Below are positions 47,938 through 57,060 of a stretch of DNA of 64,000 nt, one piece after another; positions within the stretch are counted from its first letter, which is position 1; every line of letters starts with the position of its first letter. Origin of the DNA: Paulinella micropora. Lineage: Eukaryota; Cercozoa; Imbricatea; Euglyphida; Paulinellidae. The position numbers and the translations under genes were made by a program. The notes beneath the pieces were generated by a model. It was not told the DNA's origin, made no database searches, and saw only the letters and a list, made by a program, of their open reading frames with translations. The stretch is from contig WBZZ01006957.1 of assembly GCA_019918135.1 (NCBI GenBank), positions 1 to 64,000 of the forward strand. Reading direction: 5' to 3'.

Positions 47938-48311
47938 TTTTTTTCACACTTTCTTGGTGCGCCCCTCTCCCGCCTCCCCTCTCTCTCCTTTAGATTTGTG
48001 TCTTGTGCTTCCCCTCGCCTCTAACCCCCCCCCCCCCCCCTGAGCCCGGGGGGCTCAAACAGAAACAAAAGACTAAAAAGATGGCACTGATCTCATGCCG
48101 GGGGCGCTCCGCCCCCCCCCCCCCCCCCCCATGGCGCTTCTCCCTTCGTTTGTATCCCAAGAATTCCTTCTATCACCTCCCTTCCCCTGCTCCTTGAGCT
48201 CCCTGGGCTCAGAGGAGGGGGGAGGGGAGGCGCAAGACAAATTTATAAAAGAGTGGAGGAGGGGGGCGCCCCCTCCCCCTCTGCGGTATCTAAAAAAAAG
48301 TTCGCTCATTT

Positions 48312-48570
48312 TTGCTTTTCCTCGGAAAGAGAGAAGAGAGCCAGGGCTGGCATTGCGACCGGGACTACGTGAACACTGTCGACTTTGGGCTCTGCGAAGG
48401 TTTAGACTTTGGGGGCTTTGTGAGGGCAAGGCCAGATTTCCATATCCCCCTATTCCAGTCGCCGACGAACGGACACAGGTGCGTGCTGCTGGTGGGCAAC
48501 GACGAGTATGAGCACCATCCCGCTTGCGCGGGATGGAAGAGGGAAAGGGGGGCGCGGGGGGCATGCCCCC
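48312..48570 (+). pseudogene. coding remnant interrupted by a palindromic element
   Basis: A plus-strand stretch reads VNTVDFGLCEGLDFGGFVRA, RPDFHIPLFQSPTNGHRCVL and LVGNDEYEHHPACAGW, which is protein-like, and then enters a copy of the island's palindromic element at 48521. A TTTATAAAAGAG TATA-like box lies at about 48243. No domain is recognised. The copy looks truncated. Confidence 0.45.
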
Positions 48571-48575
48571 CGGTG
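48521..48575. repeat. palindromic GC element
   Basis: CCCGCTTGCGCGGGATGGAA then GAGGGAAAGGGGGGCGCGG and GGGGCATGCCCCCCGG is the same element as at 60337 and 60776. It combines a CCCGC-GCGGG hairpin with a GGGGGGCATGCCCCCC palindrome. Confidence 0.85.
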
Positions 48576-48717
48576 CTTATTCATCGACGGAGCTGGCATG
48601 CCCCCCCCCCCCCCCCCCTCCCCCGACATCACTCCCTTTCCGACACCAGCCCTCTCCCCCCCCCCCCCCCTCTCCCCTCGCAGGCTCTTCGCATATTTTA
48701 GTTTCTTTTTTTTTTTA

Positions 48718-49457
48718 ATGTCAGAAGTTGTGGCCAAAGAAAAGCTGGTGCCATTGCTTCCGCTGTTGGTCAAACTGCTCGGCTGCTCAGAGCAGAACGC
48801 GCGCCTCTATTTAGAAAAGGCCCGGGCAAGCGCCGACAAGCAAAAGGCAGGCGACGGAGCTCTGAAAACCCAGCTGGTGCGCTTTACGCAGGGAGACGGC
48901 TCCTGGGGGCCTGCAGTGCAGTGTGTATATTTGAACGACCTTTTGAATTTTCTCGGCATTGTGCTGGACTCGGTGCGCCTGAAAGACGATGACTCTTGGT
49001 TGTTGGACGACAAGGCGGGGAGGGAGGGGCTGGCGGCCATCGAGAGACAGCTGTCAGATCTGCACCCATTATCCGAAATACAGACGTGCCCGGTCATTTA
49101 GGGCGTGTAGTACCGCTTTGCAACGAAAAACGCTTCATGTCGCGCGCGCTTGTGAGAAAATGGATCTTGGAGAACCGTCGGCTCCCTTGCTTTGCGCAAT
49201 ATTTTGATACGGACGGGCGACGGAGACTTTTGTTCAACATCGATCACATCGTGCCGACAGCGCAAGGCGGGCTGGACCATCCACGCAATTATGCCCTAAT
49301 CCCACAGATCATGAATGCCAAATTTGGATCCATGCTATTGCCAGCCAAAGCCACGTACTTGTCGCCGGCGACAACGCGCGCGGCTCTTCGTTTTTCCGCG
49401 CAGGCCTCCCGTCGCGCCATGCAGGGGCTCGACCTCTCCGACCTCGAGCTTTGGTGA
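48718..49457 (+). CDS. HNH endonuclease-like protein
   Basis: The locus begins at ATG 48718 with a helical N-terminal domain of about 125 residues (VPLLPLLVKLLGCSEQNARL; YLNDLLNFLGIVLDSVRLKD). The following part, open from an ATG at 49137, has MSRALVRKWILENRRLPCFA and the HNH core LFNIDHIVPTAQGGLDHPRN, with the D-H pair, central N and a final N/H position (YALIPQIMNAKFG). HNH enzymes nick or cut DNA using one metal ion. Free-standing HNH genes are common as homing or replication-linked nucleases in large DNA viruses. The two parts are in different frames; the locus looks broken, with about one break, or is two adjacent genes. An AATAAA lies at 49475-49480. Confidence 0.75.
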
Positions 49458-49474
49458 TTTGAATAATTATTATT

Positions 49475-49480
49475 AATAAA
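49475..49480 (+). terminator. poly(A) signal AATAAA of the HNH gene
   Basis: TTATTATTAATAAAC lies 18 bases after the HNH stop codon and is followed by a T-rich tract. Confidence 0.6.
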
Positions 49481-49656
49481 CAGTTTTGTTTGGACGGATT
49501 TTTTTTTTGGTTAAAATTGCTTTTTAATTAAAAAAAATTCAATCGCAAAATCTGCATCCTTGCGAGCAGAGGTCCCAGAGGAGGCTGAAATGGGAATACT
49601 AGATATAAGCCTTTTCCAGGCTTTCAGTGTGTAATCGCGTAATTACTGGCGACGCT

Positions 49657-50762
49657 CTAGTCTTCATCATTACTATAAGAGTCAACTTCATCGATTAATC
49701 TGTCCAATATAGGAGAGCCTGTGCGTCTTTTCTGTTGCACTCTGTTACCTGTGCTGGCTTTGTTTGGCTTGGAATTGTTATTCCCGCCCGCATTTTGCTG
49801 TTGTGAAGAAGGCTTGGACACGTCCTTGTCTTTTCTCTCTTGGTTGCCAAGGATTTCATTGCACATATGCAAGCAAGCGTGTGCGTCCACGAAAGCTTTG
49901 GGCTTGACAGCTTCTTGCGAGCCGTAGCCCTCTTTGGCAAACCAGTCGGCCATTCTGTCGACCACACGTTCGTAGGCGCGCAGAAATTTGTTGTGCGCCT
50001 CGGTGTTGGCTTGGGCGTTTGCCCCTTGAACAGGATACAAAAAGCTCTGTGCGTGCGGCGAGCAGATGGAGAATTGCCCCTCTGCAGCGTCATTCTCGCT
50101 CTGGCGCGAGTCCACATACGTCTGGAAAAAAAGTTGCCAATTCCATCCAAACTTCTTCAGAGCTTCTAGCTGATTGGATTTATTTTGTTCATAATATCTG
50201 CTAGCCTGCTCATACACCTTACGGAGTCCGTCGTACACTACAAAGTAGTCGCTGCAATCGGCAAAAGGTAGCTTCACTGGAGGGTTATTGAGGGTACGCA
50301 CGGTCAGTGCAAGTGAATAAATATTGTCCTGCCCTTGTTGCATTTGCGCAATGTATTCGTTTCTCTTGGGGCTGTCCGGGTCAACCTGGACTGGTGTGGT
50401 GCCTTGGTAGATGTAGTGAAATCATACAGGTAAGTCTTCATGTTCTCGAGCACCAAATGCAGCATGGCCAACGCATACCTGTTTACAGAGTCTGCCTTTG
50501 CCTGCAACAGCGCTTGTGCTCTCTGGAGAACTGTCTTTTCCTCAGCCCCCTTCTCGGTGTCGAATACATTGACCCTCTTTTGTCCGTACTCATATTCCCC
50601 CTCGTTCGCATTCGTATTCTTGAACAACAAGACTACGTTGGGACCCATGGAGAGGGTAAAGGGCATGTTCAAGTCAGCTAGCGCTGCAAGGCATTGCGGC
50701 TCTCCCTCCGTAGATACGGCGGTGGAATACTCTGAAGCCTTCAACTTCAACTTCGCCACCAT
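49657..50762 (-). CDS. uncharacterised island protein, possibly structural or DNA-binding
   Basis: Minus-strand coding sequence from ATG 50762 (MVAKLKLKASEYSTAVSTEG) to 49657, about 370 codons. The first half is mixed alpha/beta (LNMPFTLSMGPNVVLLFKNT; LQRAQALLQAKADSVNRYAL). The second half is helical (YDGLRKVYEQASRYYEQNKS; FLRAYERVVDRMADWFAKEG) and ends in an Asn/Gln/Ser-rich tail with a basic patch and an acidic last stretch (RLIDEVDSYSNDED). The signal is in two frames, so the locus looks broken, with about one break. No family is recognised. Its style resembles the loci at 53.4 and 58.4 kb. Confidence 0.5.
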
Positions 50763-50782
50763 CCCTTTTTCTTCTTCCAATA

Positions 50783-50955
50783 AGCGGGCGTCGATCGGTT
50801 TTCGAGTTCAAGTTAGTCAACGGAGATCTGCATTCGTAGGACAGACAAGTGTGCAAAGGGCCCATTTTGTCTAGCGTTAAAAGCGGGCGTCGATCGGTTT
50901 TCGAGTTCAAGTTAGTCAACGGAGATATGCATTCGTAGGACAGACAAGTGTCTCC
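50783..50955. repeat. ~97-bp tandem duplication
   Basis: AGCGGGCGTCGATCGGTTTT, CGAGTTCAAGTTAGTCAACG, GAGAT-TGCATTCGTAGGACA and GACAAGTGT occurs at 50786 and again at 50881, with only a few differences. It lies between two minus-strand genes. Confidence 0.9.
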
Positions 50956-51043
50956 CGCAAGTCTAGCGTTAAAATCAAGGAAATATGCATCCCGGACCCA
51001 GACCTTGGAGAGCCAGTGTGCTTTTTTTGTAGGCAACGTGGGG

Positions 51044-52359
51044 CTACTGGCTGCCAATTCGGCTCGAGCCTTTTTTGGCCCTTTGTATCAGCAATTTGAC
51101 AGTGGTTTTTTGGAGCCTGAAGGAAATTTGCGAGTACAACTTGCGCGCAGCCTGGGATGTAGAATAAAGGATGGAATTAGCAAGCGGCTCTTGCATGTGA
51201 TCTCCCTGACAGAATTCGATGATGTTTTCTTTGGGAGTGATTTGCACCAATGCCATGTCTAGGTTTACTTTATCCTTTTCCGTGGGCGACCCCCAATTAA
51301 CCTCCGTCTTGCAAGTCAGAGTTGCTGACTTCACAACAAAGACGTTGAATCCCTTGGCCACAAGGCCCTTGGCAGTTTCCTTGACGCAGAAGTCAGACGC
51401 GACCCCGACCACGCAGACGTTACGAATACCCTGTGCCTTCAGAATTTGAGTCAGAGTACATTCCCGGATGACACCTCCAAGGATTTTGGTCAGGACTTCC
51501 CACTTCTGTCGGTAGCTGCTGCTGCTGCATCTCTCTTGTCGAAGATGGCGGAGTAAGAATCGTATTTGCGGTCCGTGCCTTTATCAAAAAACATGCATCG
51601 ATTTGTTGAAGAGCGCAAGCTGAGCGTGGCTCTCTCCAAGCTGGTGATCTGCAAATAATGCAAGTAATCCAGCGCGGTCTCTGGCTGCCTCGCCCCGGGC
51701 TTAAATAGCGGGGCTACCTCGCGTAGCTCGTCGATGATGTCCGATCCCCACTCGCCCATGACACAATGATCCGGCCACAGATCTTGATTTGTAACGCTCT
51801 GTGTTTGTTCCGAAATTACCCGCTTGGAGCAGCCTGCATAATCTGACTTGCCTTCCTGGACAACTCTTGTTTTCACAGAATAAGATTCGACAAACGTCGT
51901 CGTCGTCTTCACTTCATTCCCATCCTTATCGATCGTGACTGCAACTCTCTGCCCCTGCTTATAGTTCGTGATATGGTCGTTGTGCCGCGCCAAAATCCCT
52001 GCAGGTATCGGTTGATCTTGTTTGCCATTCTTTCTTAGATCTTCCACATAATCAGCCAGTTCCGTAGCAGTAGTAGGTGCACTATCCGGAGACACATCTT
52101 TGTGGTAGTTTGAACTTTGGAACGATATGTGCCCAGGCTTTGTCACTCCGTTGGGGCCGGGGCATTGCGCAGGGTGCTTGTCGCACGTAAACACCACCAC
52201 ATCCCAGCCAGTAATATTCACCAGCTCGCGCACGTTTTGGATGCACTTGCTTCTTGTGTCTTCTGTCCCAAGACACATAGATCCGCGTGGGTGCATAAAA
52301 TCGTTCTGCATGTCCACGACAACCAGAGCCCAACCCGGCTTGAGCAGAGAGTCAGACAT
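51044..52359 (-). CDS. nicotinamidase/isochorismatase-family hydrolase
   Basis: The minus-strand locus starts at ATG 52359 (MSDSLLKPGWALVVVDMQND, then FMHPRGSMCLG), where VVDMQNDF carries the catalytic Asp of cysteine hydrolases. CMFFDKGTDRKYDSYSAIFD corresponds to the nicotinamidase FxKGTxxxxDSYSAF block, and VGVASDFCVKETAKGL carries the nucleophilic Cys. Nicotinamidases convert nicotinamide to nicotinate in NAD salvage. The insert between the first and second blocks is long (about 190 residues) for the family. The locus looks broken, with about one break. It could be captured from the host. Confidence in the family is high. Confidence 0.85.
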
Positions 52360-52727
52360 TTGGGCTCGAGGGCAGGCAGCGCGAAGGAAAATCTACGGGT
52401 CCTTTGGTCTTTTTTTTATTAATAATATTAGTACCAGAGCCAAGAGAAAAAAAAAAAGAGAAGACGAGGCAATGAGTCCTTGGGGCACAGCCTCCCCTCC
52501 CCCCCCCCCCCCCCTCTCCTTTTCTCTCCATCTCCCCCTTCCCGTCTCTTCTTTTCTCCCCCTCGCCTCCCCTCTCCTCTTCCCCCCCCCCCCCCCTCTC
52601 AACTCTTTATCTTTTATTCTGTACCGCGCTCAACCTACTCCTTGTCTTTCTTGCTTCAGGGCTGGCACACGTACATACACCAAAGAAGTCCTGTGTGGGG
52701 CCGGCGGGGTTTGCGCGCGAGAGGGAC
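52360..52727. other. divergent spacer with C-rich tracts
   Basis: No gene is visible. It has TTATTAATAATATTAG near 52417, C homopolymers at about 52498 and 52581, and pyrimidine-rich DNA leading to the next plus-strand start. Confidence 0.4.
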
Positions 52728-53294
52728 ATGAATGTCCCCAAGGGAGAGATTTTTTGGGTCTGGGCGGTCGGCAAGGCGCTGCAGGACGCGTCGGGGGTCG
52801 TGGCGCCCGGGGAGATGCCGCCCAACAACCAGGAATGCGTGGCGGAGCTGAAAAAGTGCCACGCGTCACTGCAGTGGACGCTGCTGCCCTCGCACCAACA
52901 AACCTGCGAGGAGCTCAGGTCGTTGCACGGTTACAGCAGCAGCAGCGGTCAGGAAGAGGGCAAGGACGTTGCCAAGCCCGGCCGCATCAGCTGGTCACCA
53001 CCGCTTCCGATCCAGCTGGCCAAAGAAACCAGCGGCGCCGGCCGAGAGTCCGTGCGCGCGGGCGGCCGGCGCCGGCGCGGCCGTGCGCACACCGTGCCGG
53101 GATCGCAACCCTCCTGCAAGAGCGACGAGGCCTACTTGTTTGTGTACAAACCCCACGTGCACATCCACGCGCCCCCACCGAGGGGCCCGCCGAGGTCGGT
53201 CGCGTTGGAACTACACAGCTGTGACTTTGTGTTTCTGCGCGGCGGAGAAAAAACGCGCGCAGCAACTAGTAGGCCGGAGTCAAGCCTAAGCTAG
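52728..53294 (+). CDS. uncharacterised protein, 188 aa
   Basis: ATG 52728 opens an intact frame: MNVPKGEIFWVWAVGKALQD, with a central helical Cys-containing part (ECVAELKKCHASLQWTLLPS; HQQTCEELRSLHGYSSSSGQ), an Arg/Gly-rich basic stretch (RAGGRRRRGRAHTVPG) and a C-terminal beta-like segment (SDEAYLFVYKPHVHIHAPPP; ALELHSCDFVFLRG). No family is recognised. A CTAG tetranucleotide array begins at the stop codon. Confidence 0.5.
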   Translation: MNVPKGEIFWVWAVGKALQDASGVVAPGEMPPNNQECVAELKKCHASLQWTLLPSHQQTCEELRSLHGYSSSSGQEEGKDVAKPGRISWSPPLPIQLAKETSGAGRESVRAGGRRRRGRAHTVPGSQPSCKSDEAYLFVYKPHVHIHAPPPRGPPRSVALELHSCDFVFLRGGEKTRAATSRPESSLS

Positions 53295-53315
53295 CTAGCT
53301 AGCTAGCTAGCTAGT
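53289..53315. repeat. CTAG tetranucleotide array
   Basis: Six to seven uninterrupted CTAG units overlap the end of the preceding frame. Each unit carries an in-phase or out-of-phase TAG on both strands. Confidence 0.9.
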
Positions 53316-53409
53316 ACTACGAAAAAAAGGCCCCCCCCCCAAGAACGCGGAAAGGAAATACTTGTTTAATCATTAAAAATTATTACAACACAAAAAAAGT
53401 CCTGTTGGC

Positions 53410-55226
53410 TCAAATGTCCCTGAGCAGAGCTTCATCTTCCTCTTCGAGCGCATGCTGCTTGCGCAGGTCGGCCTCGGCACTGTGCGGGACGTTGGCGATG
53501 TGCAGCTGTCTGTTGCTGGGCCCGGGCTCGTCGTCCAGCTCGTCGGGCGCGAAGCCCCCGCCTTCCCAGCCGGGCAGCGCCGAGGGCTTGCCGAGTTCCT
53601 CGGTCTTCTTGCTGGCGCCCGAGGCGTCCCACACACAGACGAGTTTGGGCACGCGCTTGAGGCAAAAGGCGCCGTTGGACAGGGGGTCGAAGCTGGCCCT
53701 GATAGTAAAGCCCACGGTGACGACGGAGCCGTTGCGAACTGCCTTCATGGCCGCAGCCTCGGTCATGAGCGGCTGCGACTCGCGGCGCATGTCGCGGAAC
53801 AGGAGCTCGGTGAACTTGAGCTTGCTGCAGTCCAGCTCCGACGAGTTGCTGCTGGGCTGGGGCCCGCCGGGGCCACCGGCTGGCTTGCCCTTGTTGTTGT
53901 ACCTGGCGCTGAGGTCCACGTTCGGGAACGAGTAGTTGCAGTGCGTCACGAGTGTGAACTCCTGCGAGCCGCCGCCCTGTGACTCGTTCTTCTGGAAGAA
54001 GCCGCCGTTCTTGATGTAGCGCGAGTTGGACTTGCGCTCCAGCGCCGTCATGGCCTTGATCTCGGCCGTCTTGGAGCGGATGACCACGTCGCGGAACTTG
54101 GCGAGCACCTGGCGCGGGTACACCCCCTGCGCGTCGGCGCTGAGCCCCATGTCGGTCGAGATGTCCTGCAGGCGGCTGTTGACGCACGGCATGGCCTGGC
54201 AGACCAGCGGCGCGCTCTCGGGGTCCTCGAGCGCATCCAGCACACACCACACGGCCAGAAAGTCCAGGTACAGATCAAACACCACAGCCAGACCTCCGAC
54301 CTCGTACGAGCTGCCGTCCGCCTTGACGACGCGCAGTGCGGGCGCCGCCTTGGACGGGAGCGCGACCGTGCTGAAGCTGCGCTGGATCCGTTCGGGGCGC
54401 TGGCAGTCTTCCTCCGGATTGATGTTGTAGCGGTGCGCAAAGTCCGCCGGGTTCGCAAACGAGCCGTACGCTATGCGGCCCAGCCTCTGCTTCTGCTCGT
54501 CCGTCGCGTGCTTGGACACAAACAAGTCACAGGAACCCACGGTCGCGGGGGGCGACGCAATGACCAAGTTGCGGCAGGCGCCCTTGCGGTCGCCCGAGGA
54601 CGGGCGCTGCTGGGTAAAACGTACCGTCACGATCTTCTTGTTGGGTTCCTTGATAGAGGGCAGGCGCTGCATCAGGTACGCGTTGCGCCCCGGCCCCACG
54701 AAGCGCGCCAGCTGCAGCCACTCCTCACCTGTCGCCTCGTCCTTGTTCACCTTGACGTACGTGTGCTTCAGCAAAAATCTGTGTTCACCAGGCTGGGCCA
54801 GATGTCCTGCGTCAGAACCTGCTGGTACACATCCCCCAGCGACGCCCGCAGGTCGGGCAGTTTCCCCAAAGGAACAAGCCCGTCGAGCTCGGTCGGCGGC
54901 TGCAGGCTCGCGCGCAGCAACGTCTCGGGCATCGAGCTCGGGTCCGCGAACGGGAAAAACTGGTGCGACGACAAGCTGGGAGGGCCGCCCGCCGCTACTG
55001 CTGCTTTCGTTTCAGCCGCAATTTGAGAAGACGTGGCATCCCAGTCAACTTCCTCTCGGCCTTCCTGCACCTTGCTTTTTTTGGGCGCGCGCCCCGAACT
55101 GCTCGACGACGACGACGAGGAGGAGGAGTAGGTTGTGCGCTTGCTCATCTCTTTGGTTGGGCTTAAGGGGATACTTTCTGATGTCGACCGCCTCCAAAGG
55201 GGGCGTCTTCGCAAAAGCTGCGCCAC
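53410..55226 (-). CDS. large uncharacterised island protein with Ser-rich N-terminus
   Basis: Minus-strand coding sequence of about 600 codons. The likely start is the ATG of MSKRTTYSSSS near 55148, or an upstream ATG at 55226. A serine run and a basic KKSKVQEGREE segment precede a folded region. Phrases include LPSIKEPNKKIVTVRFTQQR, RNLVIASPPATVGSCDLFVS, GGLAVVFDLYLDFLAVWCVL and SVVTVGFTIRASFDPLSNGA, a beta-rich pattern that could suit a structural or single-stranded-DNA-binding protein. The C-terminus is very acidic (LEEEDEALLRDI), as in many ssDNA-binding proteins. The family is not recognised. The locus looks broken, with about one break. Confidence 0.55.
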
Positions 55227-55417
55227 ACCCTCCCCCCGCGGGGCACCCCCCCCTTTCTTGTCACCTTGGGCACACGTCTGTGCGTCCCCCCTTGCTCCCC
55301 CCCCCCCCTCCCCCGCCGCGCACCCTCCCTTCCCCCCCCCCCCCCCCTCTTATTCCCTCTTACTAGCCGAGGGAGAGAGGGGGGGGGGTAGGAGGGGTGG
55401 GGGGGGGGGAGCGCATT

Positions 55418-56827
55418 CTACCGCAAGGATCCGCCGCTGATAACGCTGAGCGGTTCGCAAGCTGTGAGCGGTGGAGGAGGGTCCTGTTTGCCTGGCATTT
55501 GTTCTTCTAGCTCGGCCGGCGAGATGTGGTGAACTTGCAGGTAGCGAATCAGGGCGTCGGTGTCGATATCTTTGATCCCCCTGGCCTGCATAAAGCTGTC
55601 CTCCCAACCATACTCTGCCAGCAGCAGTTCGTGCGGGCGTAGGCTCTTGCCGGGCTTGAGGTAAAGGTGAAAGCTGCGATGGTTGAGGCGCGCGATCAAG
55701 GCGTTGCATTGTTCGGGCAGCGGGCTGGTCAGGGCCCAGTGCCCCAGCAGAACCGTGGGAATGCGTTTTTGCTGGCCGCCGTGAGGAGCGGCCGGCAGGT
55801 TGGGCTGATGTTTTCTGTCGACATAGACTAGCGCGCTGCCCGCCTGCATAAAAGTCGCCTGCTCGCGCTCCCACAGCGTGGGGTCGCGCGAGGGAGCCTC
55901 TGCCCGGTCGCTGGAGTTGCCTCCGCTGCCACGGTACAGTTTGGTGCGGAACTCTGCAACGAAGCGTGGCTGGTCCAGAGGAGGTATGGCCCGGCGAGAT
56001 GCGAGTGTGAAGCCGTAGCTGGGCCAGTAGAGCACGTAGAAATAGAAGTTGTACGAGACTACACGCAGCGCATCGGCGCATCCTGGGGCTCTACGGCAGA
56101 TTTGCTGGTAGAACTCGCTTTGCTCTCGTTCCTGCCGAGCATCGTCGGTAATTTGCAGCGTGCTGCTCTCGGCCTCGTCGAGTGCGGGTAGGAAGTGCTT
56201 TTTGGACAGGACAAGGAAACTGGACCGACAGGGGGTAGCAGATTTTTTCTCCCTGAAGAGCAGCGTGTGTGTCCAAGCCGTCGCCTGGAAACGATTGCGT
56301 GTCCTGACCAGGCTGAGCTCGCTCTCGAGCCTGGCCGCCAGGTTGGGTGCTATGTTGGCGCACACGATCGCACGCAAGGCGCGCTGCTGCTCCTTGGTGC
56401 GCGCCAAGGCCTGCACCAGGAACGCAGTTACCAAGGGCCCCAGCCGGTCTTCGCCATTGTCCCAGAACGCCACCAGGCAGTTCTGCTCAAGCTTGAGCTC
56501 GGCCTGCCAAGGCTGGCCCAGGACCCACAACCGGCCTAGGCTGGGCGGCAGCCTCGCTTCGCCCCAGCTCTCGGCGCTGTAGGCTGCTACAACCAACTGC
56601 GTGCAGCCGCTCTTCTCGTAAGCATCCTGCAACTCCCGGCCCGCGCCCAGCCCGCCCAGCCCGCTGCGCGGGCTGGAGGGAGGAACCACGGGAGTCGCGC
56701 CCAGCCCGCCGGTGATCTCTCGTATAACTGGCCGCAGCCACAAAGAGTTACAGTAGAAATAAGATTGGGGTCTTGATAATGTCAGGCTGTCTCCCGCATT
56801 AGCCGTGACGCCCCCTTTTTTAGACAT
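55418..56827 (-). CDS. uncharacterised 469-aa island protein
   Basis: The first good ATG is at 56827 (MSKKGGVTANAGDSLTLSRP); the frame is open further upstream only as low-complexity sequence. Features include CTQLVVAAYSAESWGEARLP, NCLVAFWDNGEDRLGPLVTA, LRVVSYNFYFYVLYWPSYGF and NALIARLNHRSFHLYLKPGK. It is a mixed alpha/beta protein rich in Leu, Arg and aromatics. A palindromic GC element (56655-56690) lies within the coding region and is read in frame. No family is recognised. It is divergent from the GT32-like gene, with a promoter region between them. The frame is intact. Confidence 0.6.
   Translation of the reverse strand: MSKKGGVTANAGDSLTLSRPQSYFYCNSLWLRPVIREITGGLGATPVVPPSSPRSGLGGLGAGRELQDAYEKSGCTQLVVAAYSAESWGEARLPPSLGRLWVLGQPWQAELKLEQNCLVAFWDNGEDRLGPLVTAFLVQALARTKEQQRALRAIVCANIAPNLAARLESELSLVRTRNRFQATAWTHTLLFREKKSATPCRSSFLVLSKKHFLPALDEAESSTLQITDDARQEREQSEFYQQICRRAPGCADALRVVSYNFYFYVLYWPSYGFTLASRRAIPPLDQPRFVAEFRTKLYRGSGGNSSDRAEAPSRDPTLWEREQATFMQAGSALVYVDRKHQPNLPAAPHGGQQKRIPTVLLGHWALTSPLPEQCNALIARLNHRSFHLYLKPGKSLRPHELLLAEYGWEDSFMQARGIKDIDTDALIRYLQVHHISPAELEEQMPGKQDPPPPLTACEPLSVISGGSLR
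56655..56690. repeat. palindromic GC element (short form) inside a gene
   Basis: CCAGCCCGCTGCGCGGGCTG GAGGGAGG is the hairpin half of the element found in full at 60337 and 60776. It lies in a coding frame that stays open. Confidence 0.8.
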
Positions 56828-57060
56828 TAATTTCTTTTTAATAGAAGGATTTTTTTTAAAAAAAGAAACATCCGCCCCAGCAGCAGCTGCCAGCGGCACA
56901 GCGGGAGGGGGGGGGGGGGGGGGAGAGGAGCGGCCGTGTTGTCCTCTTCCCTCATTTTCATCCAATTCTCCTCTCTCTTCGTTTTTGCTGTTCCTCTCTC
57001 TCTCTCTTCCCTGGCTAATAAAAGCCAAGGAAGAGAGAGAGAAAGGAAAGGCCAGCGTAG

